A DNA stretch of 43,677 nucleotides, taken from positions 1 to 43,677 of the forward strand of contig CALJDK010000017.1 of the NCBI GenBank assembly GCA_938023735.1. The letters run 5' to 3'. Both the position numbers and the translations under genes were made by a program. Positions within the stretch are counted from its first letter, which is position 1. The number at the start of each line of letters is the position of its first letter. This document shows, one piece after another, positions 27,490 through 36,462 of this stretch. Source of the stretch: an uncultured Acidimicrobiales bacterium (GTDB lineage Bacteria > Actinomycetota > Acidimicrobiia > Acidimicrobiales > SHLQ01). The notes beneath the pieces are model-generated. The model saw only the letters and a list, made by a program, of their open reading frames with translations. It did not search any database and was not told the DNA's origin.

Positions 27490-27569
27490 GTGTCGACAAC
27501 CCGCCCTGGCGACGGGCGTCGACACTACTTCTCCATGAAGGTCTTCATGGAGGTCTCCCTGAAGGAGAA
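27490..27569. repeat. Cluster of three further hairpins
   Basis: GTGTCGAC (27490-27497) pairs with GTCGACAC (27518-27525). CTCCATGAAG (27531-27540) pairs with CTTCATGGAG (27543-27552). TCTCC pairs with GGAGA at 27555-27569. All are unrelated in sequence to each other. They fill the space before the stop of the secreted protein gene. Confidence 0.6.
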
Positions 27570-27592
27570 TTTGGGCGCTCCCACGAGGGGGT

Positions 27593-28759
27593 TTAGCTGC
27601 AGTACCCGTCGTGCACGACGCCGTTTTTGCGCCAGCGAACCATGTAATCGCCATCGGCGACCGCAACGTCATGCTCGAACTCGCCGATGTTTCCGAACGA
27701 GACCATCACCCGCTCCCAGGTAGTGGATGCACCGACGACCCGACGGAGCTGGTACTTCCCATGGTCAGCATTGACATCGGTGTAGGTGATGGTGTTGCCG
27801 GTGACCGAGCACTGAAACGCTGTGCCTCCGAAGCCGGTGCACACCAACCCGAATCCGTCGAAGCGCAGTTCGACCGTCTCGACTTCGTCGATGTTGCCAG
27901 GGACTTCGTAGTAGGACGCAGGCTCAAGGTATGAAAGCGGATGATCGGCGAAACTGATCGGATACGCCTCGCCGACGTCGACGCCGTCGACCAGGACGGC
28001 GAAGCTGCGTGGGAAGTTCACGTCAACGTCAATCCAGAGCCGGTCGTCGGCCCAGTCTGAAGCTTGGACGTCGCAGGCGCCCGGGTACTGAAGGTCTTCC
28101 TGCACGGTGCCGCAGAGTGTGCGGCTACCTTGGGCGGCTGTCGGCGAGACCTCAATCTTCAACGCCGGCGTGGCCGAGGCTGAAAGACTGAAGTACTCGC
28201 CGCTGGTTCCCACCGGATTGGTAAACGACTCGTCGGCCGATTCGATTTCTTCGTCGTTCACAAAAAGCGTGAACTCGGCGTTGTCGTCTTGGGACTCGAC
28301 AAGAACACTCCAGTAGGCATCGCTGCCCTGACTCCAGCCTTCAACCGAGCAGACCGGAGCAAGCGGGTCGGCGAGACGAACGGAGCAGGGTTGGTCGTAG
28401 ATGACGCCTCGGTGGCGCAAGCGAGCAAAGAAACCGGCGTCAGTATCGTCGGTGGTTACTGCGAAGCCGAACCCGGGCTCGGTTTCGCGGTCGGTGGCAA
28501 CCCACTCTGAACCGTTGGTGGTGTTCCGACGAATCGAATACGTGGCGCGATACGGGAGAGCGTCTTCGGTCAAGGTGTAGATGGACGTTGTGCCATCGCC
28601 GTTTGGTGACGATTGGCAGATCAGCTCGGGCTCTAGAACGGCGTCGCTGGCCTGCGCAGAGGCGGCTCCAGCGCTCAACACGCTGGCGAGTAGTGAAACC
28701 AGCAACGTAAAGGACATTGGGAGAAGCAGCGAGAGCCGCTTCGGGGAAGGGTGAAACAT
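27593..28759 (-). CDS. Secreted protein of unknown function with repeated beta domains
   Basis: 388 residues with a clear Sec signal peptide (hydrophobic LLLPMSFTLLVSLLASVLS, likely cut after ASA near residue 35). No anchor or lipobox, so it is released. The first unit after the signal and the last 65 residues share a pattern: RR, a tryptophan, F near a D-rich turn, then RxRxxGVxxDxxCS (LRHRGVIYDQPCS and WRKNGVVHDGYCS). Several spaced cysteines suggest disulfides. The fold looks like Ig/fibronectin-type beta domains. ATG 28759 has GGAGAA 8 nt upstream. No function can be assigned. Confidence 0.75.
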   Translation of the reverse strand: MFHPSPKRLSLLLPMSFTLLVSLLASVLSAGAASAQASDAVLEPELICQSSPNGDGTTSIYTLTEDALPYRATYSIRRNTTNGSEWVATDRETEPGFGFAVTTDDTDAGFFARLRHRGVIYDQPCSVRLADPLAPVCSVEGWSQGSDAYWSVLVESQDDNAEFTLFVNDEEIESADESFTNPVGTSGEYFSLSASATPALKIEVSPTAAQGSRTLCGTVQEDLQYPGACDVQASDWADDRLWIDVDVNFPRSFAVLVDGVDVGEAYPISFADHPLSYLEPASYYEVPGNIDEVETVELRFDGFGLVCTGFGGTAFQCSVTGNTITYTDVNADHGKYQLRRVVGASTTWERVMVSFGNIGEFEHDVAVADGDYMVRWRKNGVVHDGYCS

Positions 28760-28920
28760 TCGGAAGTTCTCCGTCGTAGGGGGAAGCAGGGAGCGAACGA
28801 GAGTACAGAACATCACAAAGCGTGAGTTCTACTTGTTCAATACACACGTACAGTGCTGGTGTGACACGAAAGGGTCCGAAATGAACCAAGTGTCCCCCAC
28901 GAACGCAACCCGACGTTCGG

Positions 28921-30351
28921 TTAGTCCGGGTGACGGTCGCCCCACGGCATGGCGGTTTCGAGCTGGCTTGCTACCTGAAACAGCAGGTCCTCTCGGCCGT
29001 AGGCCGCAACGACCTGTACGCCGATCGGCAAGCCACTCTCGCCCCAGTACAACGGCAGGCTGATAGCCGGCTGGCCCGAGGTGTTGAATGCTGGAGTGAA
29101 CGGAACAATCTCGCCCGCTCGGACCAAACCGGCCATGGGGTTGCCCGGCTGAGCATCGAGCTCGCCGATCATCGGCGGTGGTTCGGCCATGGTCGGCGTG
29201 ACCAGAAGGTCCCAGCCGTCGACCCACCACTGCTGGGTGGCACGACGATACTCGGCCACAGCCGAAAGGGCATCGGCATACTGTGCGGCGGTCATTTGCT
29301 CGGCGAACTTGGCTTGCGCCCAGTTCTGGGGTTCGACCTCGGCCTCGACGAACTCACGGCCGAGGGCCGCCTGCATCGACAACATGCCGGTTCGGCGAGA
29401 GGTGGCCCACATGGCCATAAAGCGCGGCGTGAACGTGGTGTCTCCCATCGTCGCCGGGTACCCGAGCTCAACGTGGTGACCCAGCGATTCGAGTGTGGCG
29501 CCGGCGGCGCGGGCGGCATCACGGCAGTCGTCGTGAATCGGACCGCCCTGCGGGTTGGTATCGAGCAGGCCGATCTTGAGCGGACCGGGATCTTGTCCAA
29601 GCTCGTCGACATAGGGTCGAGCCGGCGCTGGGGCGATAACGGAGTCACCCACACCAGGCCCGTGCACCGCATCGAGCAGTGCGGCGCTGTCGCGAACCGA
29701 GCGGCTCACACAGAAGTCGACACCGAGACCGCTTTCGACCCCGTGACCTTCCATGGTGATGCGCCCCTGGCTGGTCTTGAGGCCAACCAGTCCGCACGCC
29801 GAGGCCGGAATGCGGATCGACCCGCCACCGTCGGAGGCATGGGCGAGAGGCACCATTCCAGCCGCCACCGCAGCACCGGCGCCGCCGCTTGACCCGCCTG
29901 GCGAGCGTTCGGTGTTCCACGGGTTTCGGGTTGCGCCGTGGGCGGCAGTTTCGGTGACGGGGAGGGTGCCCATCTCGGGACTCGCCGACCGACCGAGCGT
30001 AACCAAGCCGGCCTGTTTGAACCGCTGCACGAGCACCGAGTCGTAGTCGGCCACCGGGGGCTGGGCCGCCATAGCCACGTTGCCGTCGGTCCGGGCCTGC
30101 CCGTCGTAGCGCAGCCAAAGATCCTTGATGAGAAACGGCACACCTTTGAACGGGCCGGCTGGCAGGTCGCTACTGGCAACCTGTCGGGCGTGATCGAACC
30201 AACGCATCACCACGGCGTTGAGCGGGCCGTCGAGCGCTTCGATGCGCTCGATGGCGGCTTCGGTCATTTCGAGTGCCGAGACCTGGCCCGACTCGATGAG
30301 TTCGGCCGAAGCGGTTGCGTCAAGCCACTGAGTTTCTTCACGAAGAGACAT
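28921..30351 (-). CDS. Amidase signature family hydrolase
   Basis: 476-residue amidase with the Ser-cisSer-Lys triad: K76 (FLIKDLW), S155 in PGGSSGGAGAA and nucleophile S178 in DGGGSIRIP. The length and the C-terminal QPAISLPLYWGESGLPIGVQ are normal for the family. It hydrolyses a carboxamide to acid and ammonia. No GatB/GatC is nearby and it lacks a link to tRNA amidation, so a catabolic role is favoured. ATG 30351 has TAGAAC 7 nt upstream. It starts 10 nt from the RNA methyltransferase stop on the same strand. Confidence 0.9.
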   Translation of the reverse strand: MSLREETQWLDATASAELIESGQVSALEMTEAAIERIEALDGPLNAVVMRWFDHARQVASSDLPAGPFKGVPFLIKDLWLRYDGQARTDGNVAMAAQPPVADYDSVLVQRFKQAGLVTLGRSASPEMGTLPVTETAAHGATRNPWNTERSPGGSSGGAGAAVAAGMVPLAHASDGGGSIRIPASACGLVGLKTSQGRITMEGHGVESGLGVDFCVSRSVRDSAALLDAVHGPGVGDSVIAPAPARPYVDELGQDPGPLKIGLLDTNPQGGPIHDDCRDAARAAGATLESLGHHVELGYPATMGDTTFTPRFMAMWATSRRTGMLSMQAALGREFVEAEVEPQNWAQAKFAEQMTAAQYADALSAVAEYRRATQQWWVDGWDLLVTPTMAEPPPMIGELDAQPGNPMAGLVRAGEIVPFTPAFNTSGQPAISLPLYWGESGLPIGVQVVAAYGREDLLFQVASQLETAMPWGDRHPD

Positions 30352-30361
30352 GCGGTGAGTT

Positions 30362-31453
30362 CTAGCAGGACGTCGAGCTGAGTACCGCAAGTGTCTCGAC
30401 GTGGTCGGTGCCGGGGAACATGTCGAACGCGACGACCGATTCCAGATGTAATCCGGCGACGCACAGCCCTGCGACATCGGTGGCGAATGATCGGGTGTTG
30501 CATCCGATCAGAACCATGGTGTGGCCGGTGAGGTTGGCAATATCGCTATACCCGCCTTGAAGGCCCGACCGGGGCGGATCGGCGATCACCACATCGGCGG
30601 GCGACAGTTGACCCAACACCGAACGCGCATCTCCCTCGACGCACCGAATCCCTCCAACCTCAGCAAACCGAGAACGCTCGAGTTCGCGTATCGCCGCGCC
30701 AGCGGTCTCGACTGCGGTTCCGCGGAACCCACTAGCCGCTAACGCGACGGCGAAATTTCCGGCGCCTGCGTACAGGTCGAGAAAGGTGTCGCCACCCGAT
30801 GCTTGGGCATGGAGAAGCACCTCGGCCACCAACTGTTGGTTCACCATCGAGTTCACTTGCACAAACGACGTGATCGGAACATCCACACGCACTCCCCCAG
30901 GGGACGTCGGATCAACCAGGTACGACAACGTCGGCGGGTTCGGGGTGGTCGGATCGGCGACGAGCCAATGCTCGCCAAGGCCTTGTGTGAGAGGAATAGC
31001 GCGGTCCGCAGACTCGAAATCGGACCTATCCGCTCTCTTCCCCGACACCGACAAACCAATCAGAGGTTCTGCGGGATCTTCGTGCCGGTCGCCCACCCGC
31101 ACCTCGACGTGATCGACTCCACGCAACAGCGACGGGTCTTCATCGGACACCAAACGCAGGTGCTCGATCGCCTGCCAAAGGTCGGGGCGAATCACCGGAC
31201 AGCCGTTTCGCTTCGCGTCGTTGAAGAAGTCGGCCCGCCCGTCGACCACTTTCATTCGCAAGCGATTTCGATAGCCAAACCGCAGCGATTCGTCAGGCGA
31301 CGTCGCCAGCGCTACCTCGACGTCGATTCCCACTGCGCTCAACGCCTCGTGAACGCTCGCTACTTTGGCGGCGAGTTCCGCCGGCCGAGCAAGCGGCAGC
31401 TTGGGACAACCACCACACACAGCCTGAACAGGGCAACTGGCATTCTGAGTCAT
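30362..31453 (-). CDS. Class I SAM-dependent RNA (uracil-5-)-methyltransferase, RumA/TrmA family
   Basis: 363 residues. It methylates C5 of a uridine in rRNA or tRNA. The N-terminal cysteines C7, C13 and C16 (CPVQAVCGGC), with a later cysteine, fit an iron-sulfur cluster as in RumA. FLDLYAGAGNFAVAL is the SAM motif, DPPRSG the conserved loop, GCNTRS contains the catalytic cysteine and HVETLAVL the base. It lacks the N-terminal TRAM domain of RumA. ATG 31453 is supported by TACGAT 7 nt upstream. It is divergent from the hydrolase lipoprotein. Confidence 0.88.
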   Translation of the reverse strand: MTQNASCPVQAVCGGCPKLPLARPAELAAKVASVHEALSAVGIDVEVALATSPDESLRFGYRNRLRMKVVDGRADFFNDAKRNGCPVIRPDLWQAIEHLRLVSDEDPSLLRGVDHVEVRVGDRHEDPAEPLIGLSVSGKRADRSDFESADRAIPLTQGLGEHWLVADPTTPNPPTLSYLVDPTSPGGVRVDVPITSFVQVNSMVNQQLVAEVLLHAQASGGDTFLDLYAGAGNFAVALAASGFRGTAVETAGAAIRELERSRFAEVGGIRCVEGDARSVLGQLSPADVVIADPPRSGLQGGYSDIANLTGHTMVLIGCNTRSFATDVAGLCVAGLHLESVVAFDMFPGTDHVETLAVLSSTSC

Positions 31454-31460
31454 CGCTGGC

Positions 31461-31466
31461 ATCGTA
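31461..31466 (-). promoter_or_regulatory. -10 element (TACGAT) for the RNA methyltransferase
   Basis: TACGAT on the minus strand lies 7 nt before ATG 31453. It decides between this ATG and the one 9 nt upstream at 31462. Confidence 0.55.
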
Positions 31467-31494
31467 TGCGCCCGGGTAGCTGCGCCGTGCCGCA

Positions 31495-31500
31495 TATCAT
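31495..31500 (+). promoter_or_regulatory. -10 element (TATCAT) for the hydrolase lipoprotein
   Basis: TATCAT is followed by 7 nt and ATG 31508, the leaderless pattern. Together with the minus-strand TACGAT at 31461-31466 it forms a compact divergent promoter pair. Confidence 0.6.
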
Positions 31501-31507
31501 CGACCCC

Positions 31508-32365
31508 ATGTCTTTTCGCCCGACTGTTGTCGACCGACTGCCACCGATGCATCGCCACCGCATCCTGGCTCCACTAGTACTTCTTGTTCTGCTTGCGCTC
31601 CTCACCGCAGCCTGTGGAGGCTCGAGCAGCACCCCCGCCACTATTACGGGCGAGGAACTCTCGGAAGAGGAACAGCAATCGGTCGAAGAGAACCAAGCCC
31701 GCTTGTCGGGCGAGCTACCTGCGATTTCACCGGGCGAAGTGGCGCAGGGAAGGGTAGAAATCGATGGCACCAGGATTGACTACTTCACCAGTACCCCGGC
31801 TGGCTTCGCCGAAGGCGACACCGCTCCGGTGGTTCTGGCAATGCCGCCCGGCGGTCAATCGGTCGAGGTAACCCAGCGCATGATGCTCAACGTGTACCAC
31901 GCCGAAGCGGTTGCTCGTGGTTGGGTCGTGGTGAGCCCTGCAGCACCCGGCGGGCGGCTGTTTTTCGACGGCTCAGAGAACAGGATTCCGGGCTTCCTCG
32001 AATGGGTCGATGGTTGGGTTACCGCGGAGGGCGGCCGACCTCATCTGATCGGGGTAAGCAATGGCGGACTCAGCGCATTTCGCCTCGCCGCCGAGCAGCC
32101 CGAGGGATACGCCTCGATCATCGCCTTTCCTGGCTTCCCCCGCAGCGGCGACACTGCCGCGCTCAGCGAACTTACCGACATTCCCATCAGGCTCTTTGTG
32201 GGAGAGCTCGACACGCCGTGGATCACTCCGATGGAGTCGGCCCGCGACACCGTCGAAGGACTGGGCGGAGATATCGAACTCGAGATCGTGCCAAATGAGG
32301 GCCACATCATTCAGGGCCTCCAGGACGGCCAGCAGATCTTCGAGCTCCTCGATAGCTTCCGCTAG
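31508..32365 (+). CDS. Alpha/beta-hydrolase lipoprotein, PHB-depolymerase/feruloyl-esterase-like
   Basis: 285 residues. After a short basic start comes a signal sequence with lipobox (LLALLTAAC), so the protein is anchored outside the membrane. The catalytic triad can be read as Ser in GVSNGGLS, Asp in VGELDTPW and His in NEGHIIQG. MPPGG is a likely oxyanion region. It resembles extracellular polyester or phenolic-ester hydrolases; the substrate is not determined. The long in-frame extension back to 30803 overlaps the divergent gene and is rejected. Confidence 0.8.
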   Translation: MSFRPTVVDRLPPMHRHRILAPLVLLVLLALLTAACGGSSSTPATITGEELSEEEQQSVEENQARLSGELPAISPGEVAQGRVEIDGTRIDYFTSTPAGFAEGDTAPVVLAMPPGGQSVEVTQRMMLNVYHAEAVARGWVVVSPAAPGGRLFFDGSENRIPGFLEWVDGWVTAEGGRPHLIGVSNGGLSAFRLAAEQPEGYASIIAFPGFPRSGDTAALSELTDIPIRLFVGELDTPWITPMESARDTVEGLGGDIELEIVPNEGHIIQGLQDGQQIFELLDSFR

Positions 32366-32408
32366 ACGCGGTTCAGCGGCGTTCTCTGCTGGTTTCTCTA
32401 CGTGTTCT

Positions 32409-33257
32409 CTACTTGGAGATCTGCCGAAGCAGGCCTTCTTGCATAACCGAGGCCACCAGCTCCCCGGTCTGCCGGTACACCAGTCCTCGAGCAATGCCGC
32501 GTGCGGCCGATGCGGACTGCGACTCCTGCACATACAGCAGCCATTCGTCGATTCGGAACGGCCGGTGGAACCACATCGCATGATCGAGACTCGCCATCAC
32601 CATGTTGGGATCGCCAAACCGAAACCCGTGCGGCAAGGTTGCGGTATCGAGTAACGACATGTCGCTCGCGTAGGTGAGCAGGACCGTGTGGATGAGCTGT
32701 TCGGGCCCAGGATCGCCCTTGCTGCGAAGCCACACCAACTGCTCGGGGCGATCATGTTCGCGATTCACATGGGGGCGACCATCAACGTGTCGCATGTCGA
32801 ATGCCCCAGGCAGTTTCTGATGGGGAAGAAACTTGTCGGGAAACTCGGCGATGAGACCTTCTCGCGAAGGCAGCTCGTCGGGTCCGGGCACATCGGGCAT
32901 TTCGATCTGATGCTCGGCGCCGGTTTCGACTTTTTGAAACGACACCGCAAGGTTGAATATGGCCTTGCCATGTTGGATGGCCACTACCCGTCGGGTTGCG
33001 AACGAGCGACCATCGCGGATCCGGTCGACATCGTAAAGAATCGGCACCGACGGGTCGCCGGGCCGGAGAAAGTAGGCGTGCAGCGAATGCACCTGAAACT
33101 CCTCGACGGTACGGGCGGCGGCTACCAGTGCCTGGCCCGCAACCTGTCCGCCGAACACCCGAACCTCACGCTCGGGAGGGCTGAAACCTCGGAAGAGGTT
33201 GACCTCAATCGCTTCCAGGTCGAGCAGGTTGACGACATCGTCGAGTTCTTTGGTCAC
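32409..33257 (-). CDS. tesB: Acyl-CoA thioesterase II, TesB family
   Basis: 282-residue double hot-dog thioesterase that hydrolyses fatty acyl-CoA. The segments VFGGQVAGQALVAAART, VHSLHAYFLRPGDP, RDGRSFATRRVVAIQ and LDHAMWFHRPFR are typical of TesB. GTG 33257 (VTKELDDVV) is preferred to a TTG at 33314 because CAAACT lies 6 nt upstream and the homologous region starts there. It lies on the same strand as the CoA transferase, 63 nt downstream of it, which suits a shared role in acyl-CoA metabolism. Confidence 0.9.
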   Translation of the reverse strand: MTKELDDVVNLLDLEAIEVNLFRGFSPPEREVRVFGGQVAGQALVAAARTVEEFQVHSLHAYFLRPGDPSVPILYDVDRIRDGRSFATRRVVAIQHGKAIFNLAVSFQKVETGAEHQIEMPDVPGPDELPSREGLIAEFPDKFLPHQKLPGAFDMRHVDGRPHVNREHDRPEQLVWLRSKGDPGPEQLIHTVLLTYASDMSLLDTATLPHGFRFGDPNMVMASLDHAMWFHRPFRIDEWLLYVQESQSASAARGIARGLVYRQTGELVASVMQEGLLRQISK

Positions 33258-33320
33258 GATCCCAGTTTGCCCTGCTGCCCGGGCTTTGCGCGGTGAGTTA
33301 CTGGCCGAGCCCAAATACGC

Positions 33321-35780
33321 CTAGCCGCAGGCTCCGCTGCCCAGTATTTCGACCGCCTCGTCCATGTCGAGCTCGAGCAATTCGGTGAGCACCTCGAAGG
33401 TGTGCTCGTTCAGGCACGGGGCTGGCGACCGCGGACCGCTGTCGTAGCCGGCAATGCGGTACTGGTGCCCCTCGTACGGGACTTCCCCCATTTCGGGGTG
33501 AACCATTGGCCGGAAGAAGTTGCGGTGCGCCATTTGCGGATCGACCAGCAGGTCGCTTGCCCGCTGCACGGCTCCGGCTGGAACACCTGCCCGTTGCAGC
33601 AGCTTCATCGCATCGTGAGGCGAATGTTGGCTCGTGAAGGCCGAGACGGCCAGGTCGATCGCATCGCTCTGCGAACGTCGCTGGTCAGCGCCGGTCTTCG
33701 TTGCATCCTGGGCCCACTCGGGCTTGTCGATAACACCACAGAGCGCCGCCCATTGCTGCTCGTTTTCGATGGCGATTGCGCACCACTGATCGTCGCCAGC
33801 ACATGGGTACGAGTCGTGCGGAGAGAAACGCGGGTCGAAGTTTCCGGAACGGCGGACGCTGGTGCCCGACACCTGAACGTCGAGCAGCTGTGGCGATTGA
33901 AAGTGCAGCGCCGACTCCATCTGTGCCTGGTCGATGTACTGCCCTTCGCCGGTACGGCGACGGTGATCGAGCGCTGCCAGCAACGTCGAGGTAAGAAAGC
34001 GGGGCGCCACCGTGTCGGTGTAGGCGTTCCATGGTCCGCCCGGTCGGCGGTCGTCCCAACCGGTCATCTCATAGAACCCGCTGATCGCAGCGGCATGATA
34101 GCCATAGCCGGCCACCGGCGCCGCCGGACCGTACTGCCCGAACAGACAGGTGGTGGCCATGATGATGTTGGGGTTGAGCTCGCTAGCGGTGTCGTAACCC
34201 AAACCCAAGCGCCCCATCGTTCCGGCGGTGAACGAGTCGAGGGCGATGTCGCACCACGCCAGCATCTTCTTCGCCACATCGTTCCCAACCGGATGCTTCA
34301 GGTCGAGCTGCAACGCCTTTTTCGAAGTGTTGAACGAGCCGTAGAACTGGCACCGGTTGGGCCCAAACTCTCCGTTGGTGAACGGGCCGACCAGACGTAG
34401 TCGGTCGGGTCGAGTCTCGCTCTCAATCCGCACAACGGTGGCCCCGTGATCGGCCAGCGCCTTGGCCGTTATGGGGCCGACGCCGATCCACGAGAAGTCG
34501 GCAACCTTGATGCCTTCGAGCGGCAGCGATCCTTTGGGCTTGGCCGGCACCGCGCTGGGTTGCCCAGCCGTTGGTCGAGACTCGAGACCAGCCAAAACCT
34601 CGTCGGTATGTTCGCCCACGAGGGGCGCCGGACGTTGCCACGTGACGGGGGCGCCCGAGATCTTCACAAACGCACCCGGCGCCCGAACCGACTCGCCGCT
34701 TGCGAGAAGCACCTCGTCCCAGCATTCGCGAATCTCCAGGTGCTCCATGGCCACCGTGTCGGCCGCCGTATTCACCGGAACGATGGTGATATTGCGTTCG
34801 AGCGCTCCGGCAAACAGTTCGGCCTTGGTGAGATGCGAGGTGAATTCAGCGATCTTTGTCTTCACCTCTTCGAAGCTGTGAACCGTGGGCTCGCCATCGA
34901 GCGTTCTCCGCTCGAACGTTTTCCAGTCCTCGGCGTCGAGCCACTCGCGGGCGATTGGGCCGGTCTCGCTCATCCACTCGACCAACGCCCGCAGCACTGG
35001 CCCAATCGGGAACAGGCAGACCTCACCGTCGCTGCTCGGAAGCACGAGCTCGGTGTGGATGGTGCTGAGCGCAAGTTCGGTGCCCGTGCGCTCCATGTTC
35101 TTGCCGTCGATGGCCGGCGCAATCATGGCGTTGAGACCGGTCCAAAACACCGCCGCCTGCACCGCCATATCGACGAATTGAGGCTCGCCCGTTTGTCGGC
35201 GACGCTCGTGGGCTACCAGCGCTCCCACCACACTTTCGGCGGCGGCGTGATGCCAGGTTTGTGGGACCGTGATGCGCACCGGGCGACGGTCGAGGTCGCC
35301 GGTGAGCGCCATCTGTCCACCCATCGCCGACAGGGTGATATCGGTGGCGAGGTGGTCGGCGTACGGCCCGGTCTGTCCGAAGGGCGACAACGCCACGTAC
35401 ACCAGGTCGGGTCGGGCCGCGCAGAGTGCTTCGTAGCCCAATCCTCGCTCATCCATCACCCCCGGTCCGGCGTTCTCGATGACAAAATCGGCGGTGGCGA
35501 CAAGGTTCAACAACGTTTGTTTGCCGGCGTTCTCGCCCGCGGTGTCGTCGAGGTCGACAACCACACTTCGTTTGCCCCGGTTGTAGGCCTGAAAGTGAAG
35601 GCTGGCGAGCGGCCCAGCGTCATCGCCACACATCGGCCCCTGCTGGCGAGAGTCGACACCGCCAGGAGGTTCGACCTTGATCACATCTGCCCCGAACCCG
35701 GCAAAGATGAACGCTGCCAACTCGGCTCGCCCATCGGTGAGGTCGAGGACACGATACGGAGCGAGCAATCCGGCTGACAT
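33321..35780 (-). CDS. Tandem (two-domain) CaiB/BaiF family III CoA transferase
   Basis: 819 residues, twice the usual 380-400. Domain 1 (about 1-400) starts YRVLDLTDGRAELAAF and has the expected aspartate in GEPQFVDMAV. Domain 2 (about 425-819) starts GIKVADFSWIGVGP and has it in GEGQYIDQAQMES. CaiB/BaiF enzymes move CoA between carboxylic acids and work as interlocked dimers, so a fused pair could be a one-chain pseudo-dimer. Domain 2 keeps the commoner active-site style. AAGACT lies 6 nt before ATG 35780. The substrate is unknown. Confidence 0.9.
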   Translation of the reverse strand: MSAGLLAPYRVLDLTDGRAELAAFIFAGFGADVIKVEPPGGVDSRQQGPMCGDDAGPLASLHFQAYNRGKRSVVVDLDDTAGENAGKQTLLNLVATADFVIENAGPGVMDERGLGYEALCAARPDLVYVALSPFGQTGPYADHLATDITLSAMGGQMALTGDLDRRPVRITVPQTWHHAAAESVVGALVAHERRRQTGEPQFVDMAVQAAVFWTGLNAMIAPAIDGKNMERTGTELALSTIHTELVLPSSDGEVCLFPIGPVLRALVEWMSETGPIAREWLDAEDWKTFERRTLDGEPTVHSFEEVKTKIAEFTSHLTKAELFAGALERNITIVPVNTAADTVAMEHLEIRECWDEVLLASGESVRAPGAFVKISGAPVTWQRPAPLVGEHTDEVLAGLESRPTAGQPSAVPAKPKGSLPLEGIKVADFSWIGVGPITAKALADHGATVVRIESETRPDRLRLVGPFTNGEFGPNRCQFYGSFNTSKKALQLDLKHPVGNDVAKKMLAWCDIALDSFTAGTMGRLGLGYDTASELNPNIIMATTCLFGQYGPAAPVAGYGYHAAAISGFYEMTGWDDRRPGGPWNAYTDTVAPRFLTSTLLAALDHRRRTGEGQYIDQAQMESALHFQSPQLLDVQVSGTSVRRSGNFDPRFSPHDSYPCAGDDQWCAIAIENEQQWAALCGVIDKPEWAQDATKTGADQRRSQSDAIDLAVSAFTSQHSPHDAMKLLQRAGVPAGAVQRASDLLVDPQMAHRNFFRPMVHPEMGEVPYEGHQYRIAGYDSGPRSPAPCLNEHTFEVLTELLELDMDEAVEILGSGACG

Positions 35781-35830
35781 GGCGACAGTCTTTCAGGCAT
35801 CAACGCCCGAACCCAGAATTCCGCATCAGC

Positions 35831-35836
35831 TAGTTT
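35831..35836 (+). promoter_or_regulatory. -10 element (TAGTTT) for the PPOX-fold gene
   Basis: TAGTTT then 6 nt then ATG 35843. It is in the 62-nt gap shared with the divergent CoA transferase. Confidence 0.5.
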
Positions 35837-35842
35837 TCTCTC

Positions 35843-36286
35843 ATGCCTGATTTGAACGACGTCAAGAGCTTCCTGGCCACCGAAACCGGCCTTGCCACCA
35901 TCAGCACGACTCAGGCCGATGGCCGGGTCCTTTCGAGCATCGCCAACTGCGGCGTGGTAAGCCACCCGGTGTCGGGTGCCGACTGCGTGGCGCTGGTTTC
36001 GGTCGGTGGCGCCGCCCGCCTCGGTCATGTCCGGCGAGGGTCGCAGATGACCATCACGGCTCGCCGCGAGTGGAACTGGGTTTCGGTAACCGGCCCGGTC
36101 GACCTCATTGGTCCCGATGACCTCCCGGAATCAGTGGACGCCGATGGCCTCCGCGTTCTGCTTCGTGACATCTTCACCGCCGCAGGCGGAACCCACGACG
36201 ACTGGGACGAGTACGACCGGGCCATGCTGCACGACGGCCGGGTAGCAATGCTCGTCGACCCAACCCGAATCCTCGGCAACCAGTAA
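35843..36286 (+). CDS. Pyridoxamine 5'-phosphate oxidase-fold (F420/FMN-binding) protein
   Basis: 147 residues of the split-barrel PPOX superfamily: GLATISTTQADGRVLSSIAN opens the fold, followed by RRGSQMTITARREWNWVSVTG. Many actinobacterial members bind F420 or FMN and reduce small organics; others bind haem or PLP. The length fits the short TIGR-type F420-dependent group. Cofactor choice cannot be fixed from sequence. It is monocistronic and ends 176 nt before the convergent carbonic-anhydrase-like gene. Confidence 0.75.
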   Translation: MPDLNDVKSFLATETGLATISTTQADGRVLSSIANCGVVSHPVSGADCVALVSVGGAARLGHVRRGSQMTITARREWNWVSVTGPVDLIGPDDLPESVDADGLRVLLRDIFTAAGGTHDDWDEYDRAMLHDGRVAMLVDPTRILGNQ

Positions 36287-36288
36287 CC

Positions 36289-36455
36289 GCGACACAGGTG
36301 TCAGGAAACTCAGCGGATAGGCGCTTGCGCACATTTTGGCATCCGCTGAGTTTCAAGAAGCCGGCACATTGGGCGAAGCCCAATCCGCGCGGCTTCCAGA
36401 CACGAGTGTCGAGCACACACCAAACGCGACACAGGTGTCAGACACGAGTGTCGAG
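36289..36455. repeat. Palindrome-rich REP-like element between convergent genes
   Basis: It contains GCGACACAGGTGTCA twice (36289-36303, 36426-36440) and CAGACACGAGTGTCGAG twice (36397-36413, 36439-36455), each itself a palindrome. Between them, GAAACTCAGCGGAT (36305-36318) pairs with ATCCGCTGAGTTTC (36341-36354). GAAGCCG (36357-36363) pairs with CGGCTTC (36390-36396) around an inner ATTGGGC-GAA-GCCCAAT hairpin (36368-36384). It is non-coding. It can act as a bidirectional terminator, but the arrangement suggests a mobile or protein-bound repeat. Confidence 0.85.
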
Positions 36456-36462
36456 GTGGCGG

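Noticed and set aside
33402-35777. Two long plus-strand ORFs antisense to the CoA transferase
   Set aside because: They lie wholly against a well-supported two-domain enzyme and show no family features.
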